Source: Ascidia mentula (Eukaryota; Chordata; Ascidiacea; Phlebobranchia; Ascidiidae). From it: DNA of 64,000 bases. The translations under genes were made by a program, and so were the position numbers. Of the stretch, positions 47,401-59,800 are shown in pieces. Every line of letters starts with the position of its first letter. Positions within the stretch are counted from its first letter, which is position 1. A model generated the notes under the pieces. That model was given only the letters and a program-made list of their open reading frames with translations, ran no database searches and was not told the origin of the DNA. The DNA lies in the NCBI GenBank assembly GCA_947561715.1, contig OX387197.1:3725001-3789000 (forward strand), written 5' to 3'.

Positions 47401-50400
47401 TCAAATCGCCATGTTGAACGGCTTTCAAAGAGAAGTGGTCAATATCCCAACCAAAGCTCTGAGGTCATCGAAACAATTCACAAAATCAGGTAGGCCTATT
47501 TGTAAGAAAATGCAACGAATGCCGCATTAGGTAACGCTTTAGGTTAGGCGTAGAGTTCCTTAATGAACCTCACTTCAGAGTTTATGGTCCTTGACCCTTA
47601 AATCTGTGAGGGGGGGAATTTCCTTTCTTCTGGTTTTGAAATAATTCAATCTTACAATTATTATGTACAATTTTATTTTTACCAAGTGCCAATTTGAAGA
47701 CACAGAACAGGCAACGTTATCTTCGATCATTTTCACAAAAGCAGTTTACATGGCATTTAAATAGAATAGCCGTTTTTTATTAATATACACAGCATTGATA
47801 CCTGCAGAATAATAAAGCACTTAGCATAACAACATTTTCAACCAGCTGGTGACTGTGGCAGTGGGTTTTTTCTAAAGCAAACTTTTGGACTAGCAGGCAC
47901 ACAAATTTCCCCTTGGTGGTACCTGCCGGTAGATCATGGATCCGTTGTGTGCCCAACAAAGATAGGCGAACCACGCTGATGACTTTTTTGCATATATATG
48001 ATTGAGAGAAAGCGGAGCTGATAGCAATATCAAACAATCGTTTGGCAATAGCACCACGTCTTTCGTCTCTGCCTTTTGGTACCCAGTTAGGTACACAACG
48101 TATCGATGAATTGACCCGAATATACCAATAAAGTGGAAATTTACTTATGATAACAAGGGACAGACAAACAGTATTACTAAATTGGTTACAATTACATATT
48201 TCATGCTTTCAATTTCTCAGGATTTCAGCCAACAGTTACTTCAACAGTTTGTGTCGAGTTCTGCTCCCAAAGCAAAGAAAACATTGACAAGGTATGTCGG
48301 TGCGATGCTTGCAGTTTATTTTTGTACTTAACTAACGGATAATCAAGTATAACCATTTTAATGAAATAAGGCACTGATATACTTGTATCCATTTGTTGTT
48401 TGTGTAACACTAATGTGAAAGTGTCTTTCGAACTTAGTGCAAAATGTAAAAAAACAGTATTTTATTGCCTAATTTTATAATTTTGCATCACTCAGGCATT
48501 TGCAAAACTTGAAAAAAAAGTTGATGAACTGAGTTTTACACAAAACATTAAAGACGAGGCAATAAAGAATTTCACACCCGACGAAGAACAGGAACTACAG
48601 AATCTCATGACAAGCGAAAGTGTTTTGATCGAACAAGTTTCCAACACGTGAGTCAATCGCTATGGTGATTTTCAACCAATGGTCTGTTCCTAAATCATTC
48701 TGTTAATACCCAGTGAATTGAAGATTCAGGGCATAAAAACGAACGAGTCATCGGCATTCTCGAAAGTTAATCAAATCATAAGCGAATTCAAGCAAGCTTT
48801 ATACATATCGGATTACGTTGAATGGTGGTATTTGCACCCGACCGACAGCAAACTGAGAAAATTTCCTGTAAGGGCAAGCTTTGAACTTGAAAACGCGTAC
48901 AAGGTGGGCAAAAGATCTAATAACTTTTTCCATGGTTTTTGCTGGGACACACGAGTTTAACCAAAAATCATATTAGACTGGGTTGTTAATAAAAATATGT
49001 AGAATTCTTAAGACAAAGGAGACGAATTTCTTTTATTGCGAGAAAAAATTTAAAATGTAAGCACTGCAAAATTCTTGTGGCTTATTCCAGAAAAACAACC
49101 GAGGTCAGATAAACGTTACGGTTCACGATGCAATTCCAAACCTCTACCTTGCTGTTGACTTCGCAAAGATGGAAGCAAACACAGGAGTTTCAACTTGTAA
49201 GGTTGACAGAAGATTAATCTCAGAACGTGAGCTATTAAGATGTGCATTAATTACACAAATAAAAACACCCTGTACGTTCTAACAAAAATCCACAAAATGT
49301 TTGACACAGTAAATATCATCCAGATTTTTTATTGTTTTTTTTTTTAAATAAACCAACTTTCGACCTCTTCCACAAACATAAAATAACAAGTGTAATTTTT
49401 AAGGACCCCAAATTTGGAATGACATGGGAGATGAGACTGTGATGAAAGTTCCTGTTGCGGCAAACTGTTCAGAATTTCAAAATGTTCTTCAAAACTTTCA
49501 GAAAACTTTAAAAGTTGATGCTATTTCGGTAAAACTACAAAGATTGCCATATATTTATTTGGACATTTGACAAAAGTTAATTTTATTGTGTACATACAAA
49601 GGCATTTAAATTTCACTTTGAATAGATATTGTTTCCTATATAATCTCCAGCACCATTTGACATAGTTTCATGTTAATTAATATTGTTTGATGTCAACAAA
49701 ATTGTATGAAGCGTCCAAAAAAAATGCACAGCAACAAATCAAATTTTGTATCATTTTAGTTGCACAGGATTCAAAACATTACCCAGTGGAACCAGTTTCA
49801 CGAACAGAAAAAGAAGATTGAGAAGAAAATGCCAAACCAACCTGTAACCCGCGAGCTTTTCCATGGAACTGATGCTGCGACCAGCGAAATAATTTTGAAA
49901 GATACTTTTGATCGAAGTCACGCAGGAAAAAATGGTTTGTAGTCTTACCAAAGCAGGTTAAATTGTAACGGAAATAACACACGCTGAAATACAAATAATG
50001 TTGGTTTATGCAGTGTGTTGCCAGCAATAATAAATCCGCCAACTCTCTATTAGACACTTCGGGTTATCGAACCAAAACAGAAATTTATTTAGAAGTAAAT
50101 ATGTAAAGTTTCTACTTTCAAGTGACTTTTTATTTGTTCAGCAACGCATTTTGGAAAAGGAGTTTACTTTGCAACGACCGCACAATATTCACACCGGTTT
50201 ACAAATGAAGATTCACAAGGCAACAGATGCATGTTCTTGGCTGAAGTAATTACTGGAACTCCATGTGTCGGCAACAAAGATACTCACACGATACCGATGC
50301 AAGCTGACAGTACCCCATTCGACAGTGTGGTAGACAATGTCAAAAACCCAGTACTGTTTGTAGTTTTTCGTGATACAAGTGTGTACCCATTGTATTTGCT

Positions 50401-50416
50401 CACTTACAAAACATAG
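41469..50416 (+). CDS. Gene C: macro5-WWE-PARP protein (PARP14-like), 23 exons
   Basis: Exons: 41469-41682, 42397-42602, 42661-42762, 43154-43495, 43565-43630, 43774-43875, 44310-44651, 44791-44941, 45037-45276, 45428-45585, 45678-45798, 45894-46133, 46305-46462, 46538-46658, 46978-47217, 47292-47489, 48221-48291, 48496-48647, 48714-48903, 49091-49226, 49404-49528, 49760-49934, 50142-50416; phases agree throughout. Start MSDSSSESEESYFSLDDE, then KH-like repeats (YLKTYLRQLKDADERLED). Five macrodomains: FPCLGVAEFSYP; FPALGAGGFQFPPE; IPPVGTGGIGLSS; MPPVGTGGIGLSS; VPPAGTGAIGLSS. Macros 3-5 keep VNSTKQF and GQVGKALVAKAG-type loops expected to bind ADP-ribose; macros 1-2 have a changed first loop. 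WWE: YVEWWYLHP, RASFELENAYK. PARP: ELFHGTD, FGKGVYFATTAQYS, VFRDTSVYPLYLLTY. Intact as read. Likely cytosolic or nuclear mono-ADP-ribosyltransferase with immune or stress role (family knowledge). Confidence 0.87.
41940..42270 (-). repeat. tRNA-derived SINE copy 3, gene C intron 1
   Basis: Same insertion site as SINE copy 2 in gene B (GTTTGCTGTGATAAGGTCC on one side, TTATTGATCAACGTTTTAGT on the other). Genes D (54290) and E (63655) have the uninterrupted site. The tRNA-like core has a short deletion in the T arm. Confidence 0.75.
47535..48150. repeat. Intron block in gene C, homologous to 36150-36830
   Basis: Same decayed block as in gene B intron 9, with several deletions. No gene D counterpart. 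Confidence 0.5.
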
Positions 50417-51279
50417 CATTTTCAAACGTAAATAAACATCGTCGTCCAATCAGTTTTCAACTTTGCTTATTATTAACATCTGCCATACAAATTTAAATAA
50501 TAAATTATGTTTATTTTGCGCGAAAGACCTCTACGTAAAAAAAGATACATTAAAAGTTCAAATGGCGCTGGCATTGATCAAACCATAGAGATTATCAAAG
50601 CGGGTACCCATGGTGCGGAGTTATAAGTTTTTTTATTCATTTTTCGTTGCTGGTTGTGTTGTTTTTAAAATCTGCTTATTTTTTATTATTGATGCAATTT
50701 ATTATTTTGTACGTTATAGCACTTAATTTGAGGCCAAATATGATTTTGAATTGATGGCAATTATGTATAACTCCAGCTAGCGTTCCAAAATTGGTAATCA
50801 TGTTGCCAAAGGCATGAAGCTCATTTTTATGATATTTTGGTTCATTCCATCTGGTCACGAAGTATTTAAATAATCAATTACGTATAGCTTTGTTGGTATT
50901 ACAAATTGGCGTACACCACCTTTTTTTCTAGTTGTACGTGACGTGTTTTTGTTTTGCGATACAATTTTATAACACCTGCGCTACATTTTGAAGGCATATT
51001 TTAGGAGAAGTAAAAAAAGTTACAGTATTGGTAATCAAATTATCGATATCCTTTTATCAATTTTTGCGATGTAACCTTTACTGTGGCACAGCATGTGTCG
51101 CAGCTGTAGCGGAAATGTCAAATGATTATGTAAATAACATGTTTTTTTCCTTTCGGCTTACATATAATTACAGGAATACGAATAGTTGCACATCTCATTT
51201 GTCACATAACCAAGCCAGATATCTCCTGCGCAATCGTTGTTATTCAAATCGCGAGACCGTTATATGTCACATGATAGCT

Positions 51280-51640
51280 GATCACACCTTGGTATACGAG
51301 TCTTGTCGAAGGCAACTCGTTGTCCAAGTGCGTATGCATGCAGCTCACAGAAATCATATTATAGACTACAGTTGCTTATATATATGACTAATGAGACACG
51401 GGCCTGACGGCACTAATTTTTAGCGTTTGCTTGGCTGTAGTGTTTCTTCCTTGTTATCTGGGATGCACCTAGTTTGGTGCGTAACGGGTGACGGTGATTG
51501 CATAGTCATCACAAAGTGGAAGTCTTTGCTTGGCCGTTTGGTCGGCAAAGTCGTCTGATAGTCACACCAGCTGCACTGATGAGACCTCACAGGTCAAAAT
51601 AGTGGCCATCTGTATGCAGCTCACGGATATCAAACTAGTT
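51280..51640 (+). mobile_element. Retrozyme/PLE-like repeat with two ribozyme 3' flanks
   Basis: The 11-mer ATGCAGCTCAC that forms the 3' arm and flank of the hammerhead at 51569-51621 also occurs at 51338-51348, followed by similar sequence (AGAAATCATATTATAG versus GGATATCAAACTAG). The 276-bp spacing resembles a dimeric small retroelement with one ribozyme per unit. The first ribozyme core is not recognisable. Boundaries are approximate. Confidence 0.45.
51569..51621 (+). ncRNA. Hammerhead ribozyme-like motif, full three-stem layout
   Basis: AGCTGCA + CTGATGA + GACCT-CAC-AGGTC + AAAA + TAG-TGGCCAT-CTGTA + TGCAGCT. Stem I (AGCTGCA/TGCAGCT) is seven perfect pairs, stem II (GACCT/AGGTC) five, stem III four (A-T, T-G, A-T, G-C). 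The cleavage triplet would be GTA, after A51614. The single core defect is AAAA in place of GAAA, which should kill or strongly reduce cleavage. The family copy at 61914 keeps GAAA. Confidence 0.65.
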
Positions 51641-52189
51641 GGTGAATTCGGTGGGGCACTTGCAGAAATATGAATTCATATTCAAAAAACATGCAAATAT
51701 ATTCATAAACATGCAAATATATTCATAAACATGCAAAAATATCGTTTTTTCTTTCAAAAGTTTTTTAACTTTCTTTCATCCAATATCTATTACAACCAAA
51801 TGTAAGCGCGTAAATGAAGCTTTTCAAAAATATTAAACTAATCCAAACGTTCGAAACGCTTGAATGCAAACAAACTGATTGCAATTGAAATGCATATACC
51901 TTCGCTATGAACGCGGTTTACATGTGGTGTTCCGGCACATACATGCCGATAAAAATTGCCACAAATTCGGTTGCAAGCTGTTCTTTGGGGATAACAATAT
52001 TTTACGAATGAAATCAAAATTTAACTCAATCACTCCGAAGTGCTATGCAAAATTAAGCGGTAATTATCCATACCACGTCCGCCCCCCGTCTCTCTTTTAA
52101 GCCCTCGAGCCATATGCATACGCATCATATAAACTTTGGCAGATGAAACCTTGCACAAACTCCATCCTTATACAACAAAGCTGCACAAT

Positions 52190-52580
52190 GCAGAATATTA
52201 CTGAGTGGTATCAGTTTCAAGAACGCAGTAAAACATGGTATTTTGTTTGTTTAAAACACTTATAAATCTGGAAATGTCAATATTTCAAAATCATCTGTTT
52301 AGCAACGCGTCACGGAAAAGGGGTTTGTTTTGTAAATACTCCCATAATTACACTGACGAAGATAACGATGGTTAAGAAAGTGTGTATATAGCTGATGTCA
52401 TAACAGGGAAATATTGCGAAAGCTACGCCTCTATGAAAGTTGCATCCATGCAAGAAGACGGGATGCCATTTGACAGTGTTATTGACAATTATGTTAAAAC
52501 AAGCATTTTTTGTGGTATTTCGCGATGCCAGCGTCTATCCATCATATACCTTGTAACACACAAATGCCATAAGTCGTGAT
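52190..52580 (+). pseudogene. Fossil last two PARP exons of an A-type gene (upstream of D)
   Basis: 52195-52240 resembles the A exon with ATGCAGAATATTACTGAGTGG; 52303-52580 aligns with gene A 28624-28907 (GCAACGCGTCACGGAAAAGG, ATTACACTGACGAAGATAAC, CGCGATGCCAGCGTCTATCC). A deletion after GGGGTTTGTTTTG, stops near 52372 and 52382 and later frameshifts disable it. Confidence 0.85.
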
Positions 52581-53817
52581 ACCCGTTACAGGCTTGTTTG
52601 GTGATCCCTTTCAAAAAAAAAATGAGTGCATTTATCGTAAACCCCCGTTTTCATCAATCCCGCTATTCTGCATCTGATATTTGTGTAGCACGCTGATATT
52701 TCAGTCATAGAACACCGAAAGGTGATGTATTTTTTTGCAGGAGTGTTATTTAGGGACCGTCTGCAGTATTGTGACTTTTAACGCGTTGAAAATGCTGAAT
52801 ATATCGGAAGATATACCAATGAGTTTCATTATGCACTGTTGCAGTAGAACTTGAGCTACAGGTGGCAGTTGTACACGTAGTGATTAGGTCTTACAAAGGT
52901 TACAAAGCAACTAAGCCCTTTGGTTTTATTTTAGTTGGAGAATTAAACCCAGTAGTGATTATGACATCACCGAAGCCAGGCGCTCCGTTATTACTGCCCA
53001 GTCTAGTGCTGACGTAAAGCGTGAACATTGCACCAACCCAACGGTATGTACAATCTAGTTACAAATTGCATCTGTCAGTGTCAGGTATGACGCGTTGAGT
53101 ATCGGTTCCTCTTTTTGATGCACACGCATTGTGAGCGTTGAATGGTAGGATAAATGGTTTAGTGTGGGTTCTGAATGTGTGTGGCGAAATAAGACCGCGT
53201 CACAGCGTTTGGACACAAGTAAATGCATTTTGTGCCACGGGTTTATGTGCTCGATGGAGAGGTGTTGATACGATAAGTGATCCAATAGTTCATACTGACC
53301 GGCATGCGATGCGCAGGCTACAGTTGCTGCATTAGTTTCTCGCTGTTGCTTTATTGAACCCGTCACAGTTTACAAGGCAAATTTGGACCAAAAGGATAGT
53401 TGGTGGAAAAAGATTATAAAAGTATCTTTACAAGTATTGTGTGTTTAGGCCTTAAGATTTGGTCTCAGCGGTACCAGCAGCTGTGGGTAACGCATATATC
53501 TGTCTCGTGCCTTAAATATAGACTGCGATAGACTGCGCGTTGTTAGTTCCGCTTTTATTCGCCGTTCAGTGTGACCTCTGAGATATAGTTAAACCAAGCT
53601 AAGTTAAACGTCATGACTGGTTATTAAGCTTTCGCACACAATCATGTGCTACGTAATTATTCTAACCGAACAGTACGGCGGTTAAGAAATTAGCAACATA
53701 AATTGTTTAGTAGATTAGAACAAATTGTAATGTGTTGTGGTTGAACATGCTTTAAAGCTTACACGAGCTCAGATTGGCTTTTTTACAGAAACAATTCGTC
53801 CGTACTTGGTTTAAACC
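52581..53817. promoter_or_regulatory. Promoter-containing block upstream of gene D
   Basis: Homologous in patches to 28910-30551 and 39926-41468. CACACAATCATGTG at 53635-53648 lies 170 bp before the ATG. No coding exon seen. Confidence 0.6.
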
Positions 53818-56800
53818 ATGAGCGATTCCTCATCTGACAGCGATGAAAGTTACTTTTCTCTCGACGACGAATTTTTGACAAAATCCATTGGCATCCGCCC
53901 CTTAAGTTCTATTGTTATTCTCTACCTCAAAACATATCTGAGGAGTGAAAGGGATGCGGATCAGAGATTAAAAGACGTAGAGCTGGAATATAAAAGCGAC
54001 GGCTTAGTGATTAATGGAAAAGACCATGATGTTTCAAGTGGTAAGAATTCATCACATACATAACTAAGCCCTCATACACTATAGGGTTGATCTGCATAGC
54101 TCAACCCAACACATTTTACGGACATAAAACCACTCCCTACCTTTATTGAGACCAGGTTGTTTAAACACTCATTTCATTGCCAGCTGTAGGCTGCCGCGTC
54201 CAATACACTTTTATTTAGTATGAGTTATTAGTAATAAGTTACATGTTGCTCAACTCATAAATCTCTTTAGTCCGAAAATCAATTTACTGTGATGAACGTT
54301 TCATGGGGTTGTGCAATTGATGCACCACCACTGCCAGTGTTTTGTCATTTGAAACTTTTAAGTGGAAATTGCAATATGTTTGCCAATTTTACCAACAAAC
54401 TGTAATATATAGCCAAGGACGATCGGTAAATGTTATTTAATGGAGGAGGAATCGCCTCCCCTTGATATGCTCCTGAATGTAGCACGTAAACAAATTTAAT
54501 TAATTTCAAATTCAATCAAAACTGGAAATTTCGTATTATGTCATTGTTACACATTCTCCTTCAGTAATTTCAGTTTTGTGTTGTATACAAACAAGCAAAC
54601 AATTGTGCATAATTGTGTTTCAACGTTTGCAGCGTTCCTGTGGATTCAAGGGGTCATACGCAATTTGAGCAGCAATGAAAAGTCAATCAAAGTTCCTGGA
54701 ATTGCGGAATATCTCGCGGATGTAAAAGGAATTAACTTTCTACAAAGAATTGAAAAATCGTGCTCATGTGCACATGAAATAAAGAATGCAAGACAACTCA
54801 AACTTGAACACAGAACAGGAGACATCTCGAATTTTAAGGTTTATGTTTTTCTTATCGGTTTTAGTTCTATCGTGAATTAATCTCCTCTTCTAAAATCCGA
54901 TTTTAGGCAGACGTAATCGTAAAATCATCGTCGCCGCAAGACCAAGCAAGCTGTGAAGGATCGAAAACATCAAAATCTTTGCTCAAAGGGTCGGGGAACG
55001 GCTTAAAAGTAATAATAACGCATGAAAACTAGCATTACTGGGGAGAATTGCTCGGTGTATACTTTTAGCTATGGAACATTGCTCATATGTCGCAGTGGCC
55101 CCATAACAGATAAGATTGGTCAAAGACCTCGCACATCGGGCAATTGGTCGTGATACGGAAGCGCATCAGAAGTTTATTAAGTTTTAATCCTATTTCTCTT
55201 CAACTTTCCGAAAACTTGAATTTGACTGCCACACTAACATTCATACATTAAAGCAATACAATGTTATTAAATTTCAGATGTGACAAATCAAAACAAATCA
55301 AAAAACATTGCATAAATGTCGTTAGCCGGATACAGTGCGGCTTTTCATTAATTAAGGGATTGGTTTAAGTCCTTGGAATTTATTGCCAACCTTGTTACAA
55401 ACCATCACGATATACAAAGTGATTGTATTGCATGCCTGTCAAAGTGCAAGTGATCCACAGGTACAGCCTGGTGACGTTGTGGTCAAGGGATTCAATGTTT
55501 CTTGTAAGGAGGTTTACCACGTTCTTCTCTCTCATTACAACCCAGCAGATGGCGAACGACTACTGCGAAAATCTGTAAAAACCTGTCTGGAGATGTCTGA
55601 AAAGTCTGGTCATTCCTCAATCGCATTTCCTTGCTTGGGTGTAGCAGAATTTTCGTATCCAGCGAAGGAGGTTTTAAAAGTTTTAGAACAGGAAATCAAG
55701 TCTTTTGATTCTGTTCATCTCAGCAAAGCTTCCATTGTGGTACCGCCAGCCCTCAAAGCCACAATACCGGTAATTATTTACTTCAATCGCCATAAATTTT
55801 TTTCTTTATCAATAATAAACAAAATAAATAATGGACTAAATGCTTTACTTGAAGCAAGTGAGTATATTAGCCTGGAATGTTTTTACGAATTTAACACTGG
55901 GTATGGCAGACGTAATCTCATACTGTTCTTTAGCAAACATCAAGTGAGAAGGGATCGACGACACTAAAAGTTACGCTCGGAGACATTTCAAAATTTCAGG
56001 TACAGTTCTTCTTTTCTAAATCTTTCTTTGTTTAAATAAACATCACTAAATGTTAAAGTTTCATTGTATTTTAAAGGCTGATGTCATTGTCACTTCGTCA
56101 TCTGCTCAAAATGTATCAAGTTGTGCAGGTTCTGTGATATCCCGAGCTCTACTCAAACAAGCTGGTGGTAAACTACAGGTATAAAGTTAAACACTATTTA
56201 TAATAGTAATGTGTCACTTTTCGTCTCGTTTTTTCATTTTGGTTGGTCGAAATGCTGTATTATTGACGATCATCAAAATCTGCACGGCTTAAAAGTTGCA
56301 AGCAGTTTTTAAAATTGATTCAATGCATGTAGCATAAAAATAGAATCGTCATAGGTTTTGGTAGTAAGTTAGAGTGAATAAAAGGAACGTATTTCCCTTG
56401 ACTTGAAAGTCTTACATCGAAAAAAATGTTGGTATCGTGCGCTTTTTTAAACAGTTTTAAACAGAAATAGTTTCAGGAAGTAACTCACTAAGTAACCCAT
56501 ATTTTTGCTGTTAACTAAGGACACCGCTCTCAAATTATCGGTTTTTATATTAGGAAGCATGCAAGAAGTCAAGCAACGGGAATCACAGCATCGGTGACGT
56601 AATCAAAACCCCTGGATTCAAACTTTACTGTCAGGAAGTTTATCACGTGGTTTTGGATAACTTTGACCTGAGCAGCGGCGAACAAGTTTTAAAGAAAGCA
56701 ATCACGAATTGCCTAAACATGGCCGAAAAGTCAGGATATGGATCTATGGCGTTTCCTGCCCTCGGTGCCGGTGGTTTCCAGTTTCCAACGGAGTTGGTTG

Positions 56801-59800
56801 TGAGGTGTTTTGACAGAATGGTGAAAAATTACAAAGGAAGCAGTTTACATGATGTCTACTTGGTCATATTTCCTAATGACCAAAACGCGAAGAAGGTAAA
56901 AACGTGTGTTTTGATGTACATAAGTTTTGTAAACAACAACCTGTCGGTGAGTATAGCAAGATTTGGGCGACAATTATCCTCCTATAGCGACAGTTATGAT
57001 TCTGCAAGGTTTTAAAGAAGTATAAAAGTTTACATGTTACATTCTTACTTATCAGGCAGCAGAAAGTGTTCTATCCATCAATGTCTTGCAAACTACTTTG
57101 AGCATTTCAAAGGAGAGAAAAGTCATGGTGTTTGTGAAGCAAGGAGATATTACAACAACCACGTGTGGAGCTATAGTCAACTCAACCAAACAATTTGATC
57201 TTTCTGGTGAGTTAATACTGGTCATGATTGTAAAATGTTATGTTTTACTTATAAACTGAGGTGTGGGTTGGAAACCCACTTCTGAATGATCTTATTGACG
57301 ATGAAAGTCGCAGCGAAACGATATATATATATTATTACATATCAAATGGATTGAGCATCACAGGTCAGGTTGGGAAAGCTTTGGTAGCAAAAGCTGGGAA
57401 GTCAATTGAAGATGAATGCAATAAAAACCCTGTAAAAGCAAAGACCAACATGCGGGTTACATCTGGAGGAAACTTGTGTAAATATATCTTACACCTAAAC
57501 ACACCGACAGACACAAACGAATTGAAAAAACTTCTCTGTGAATGTTTCTGTGAAGCTGATGCTTTAGGAGTTGACAGCTTAGCGATGCCTCCTGTCGGTA
57601 CAGGTAAAATTCGTCTTTAAGTATACTTTGCAGCAAACCTTTGATGATACCAATAGACCAATTTTTTGTTAAGATTTTAACATGAAATTGTGTTTGGAAA
57701 GGCTGACTTGATAATGTTAGGACTGTCAGTTAAATAGACTCTCCAAAATTTTGTTTCAAAGTATATATTGAAAGGTTTCTGATTGTTCCTTTCTTATCAG
57801 CGATTTTCTTTGCATGACTTGTACTCCTACCACCAGTAAAGTTGTTCGTTCGTTTTACCGCAGGTGGAATTGGTTTGTCCAGCAGTGTTGTGGCCAAATG
57901 TATGGCTTCCGCTATTGACAAGTTTAACAAAAGCAAACCAAAAAATGTCAAAAAAATCGAAGTTTTCGTTTTTCAGCAAAATATGGTACCTGATTTTCAA
58001 GGCCTGGCGCAACAGACACAAGTGTGTGTAAAAATAACATTTATTTAAATTTTGATTGTGCACAAAAACTTAAACCTAAACAATTTTAAACAAAACAACT
58101 TTTCCAAGAATTTATAGCCCGACACGAATCCTCCCAAACAAGCAAACTTTTCTTGCAGAATGTCTCAAAATTTGCAAGCAAGGACCTTAATTCTCTCAGC
58201 GTCACTGTACGCCCAGGAGACATCACTTCTTCAACGTGTGAAGCGCTTGTTAACTCAACCAGTCAGTTTAATTTGTCGAGTAAGTCGGTCATCTGATGCT
58301 CTCCGCATTCAAATTACTTTTTAATTTTTATTTGCTTTGCTCGCAAAATCCATGGTCAAATACTTCATATAGTGCACTTTGTGCGTTGAGATAAAACAAT
58401 AATGATTTTGAAAAATATTTATCTAAAATTTAACATTTTATTTAGTTGGCACAAATGAAAAAATGGACACGAAGTGATATGAATAAGACAAATTTATATA
58501 TTTTGTTTTTCAAGGTCAAGTAAGCAAGGCATTGTTGGCCAAAGCAGGCCAGACGATTGCACAGGAATGCTCAAACAATCCTATCAGCTCCACAAATAAC
58601 ATGCGGGTGACGTCGGGCGGAAATTTGTGCAAATACATCCTACATCTAGCGACACCTAGCGATTCCATCAAACTAGAGCAAGTGCTATTTGAGTGTTTTG
58701 TTGAAGCAGACAAACTTGGAGTTCAATCACTGGCCGTTCCTCCAGTTGGAACAGGTAACTAGCAGATGTATAATCTGTATTTATGTCACAGTCTTATTGA
58801 CGAAACCATCACAGTTTTTTCCATAGACACTAAATTACGTCAAATTACCAATATCGGTACATTTTTCGTTGGATTTTATCAGCAAGTTATAAATGCACCT
58901 TTTAAGTAAAATTTCTACGCATAAATGTATGTGTATACAGGTTATTTTTTGTTGAAGGTGCTATCGGTTTGTCAAGTGGTACGGTGGCTAAGTGTCTTGC
59001 ATCAGCTATAAACAAATTTGATCAAAGGAAACCTAATAATTTGAAACAAATTTCCGTGTACGTTTATCAAATCGCCATGTTGAACGACTTTCAAAGAGAG
59101 GTGGCCAATATCCCCACGAAAGCATTGAGGCCATCCAAGCAATTCACAAAATCAGGTAGGCCTGTTTGCATGCGAACTACCAGTTCTTACCTGCGGTCCA
59201 GTATCAAAAAAATAAAGCGTAAGCAAATATTTCAAAACCATTTTTTACGTTTTGTCGCAACTCACGGTTTTGTTAAGGTCACAGTCGCCCTAAAGAAATC
59301 TAACTGAATGGTGTGGATAATATAGAACAGGCAAACAGTATTACTAAATTATATACAAATAAAATTTTAAGGTTTTCAGCCAACACTTGCTTCAACAGTT
59401 TGTGTCGGGTTCTGTTCTCGCAGCAAAGAAAACATTGACAAGGTAAGCTGTAGGGTGCGTTTTTTTTTCATAAATTACTTGTTACAGTACGTTTTTGTTT
59501 AAAAATATGTTCGTACCTAACTAACGTATATTCTAATGTTAGCACTTATATGCAGTAAAGCGATATTTATATACATGAATCATTTTGTCACTGCAAATGT
59601 ATTTAATTGTTGTTTGTAAAACACTAATCTGTCTTTCCTTGTAGGGGTATTACTCAATTTTATAATTTTACATCACACAGGCATTTGCAAAACTTAATAA
59701 AAAGGTTGAGGAACTTAGTTTCACACAAATCATCAAAGACGAGGCAATAAAGAATTTCACACCCGACGAAGAACAGGAACTGCAGAATCTCATGTCAAGC

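Larger units (their letters stand above)
50417..52189. other. Gene C to D intergenic region
   Basis: No coding exon. It holds a ribozyme-bearing repeat (about 51280-51640, entered separately) and a short tandem repeat at 51672-51745 built of ATTCATAAACATGCAAATAT (about three units). Confidence 0.6.
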
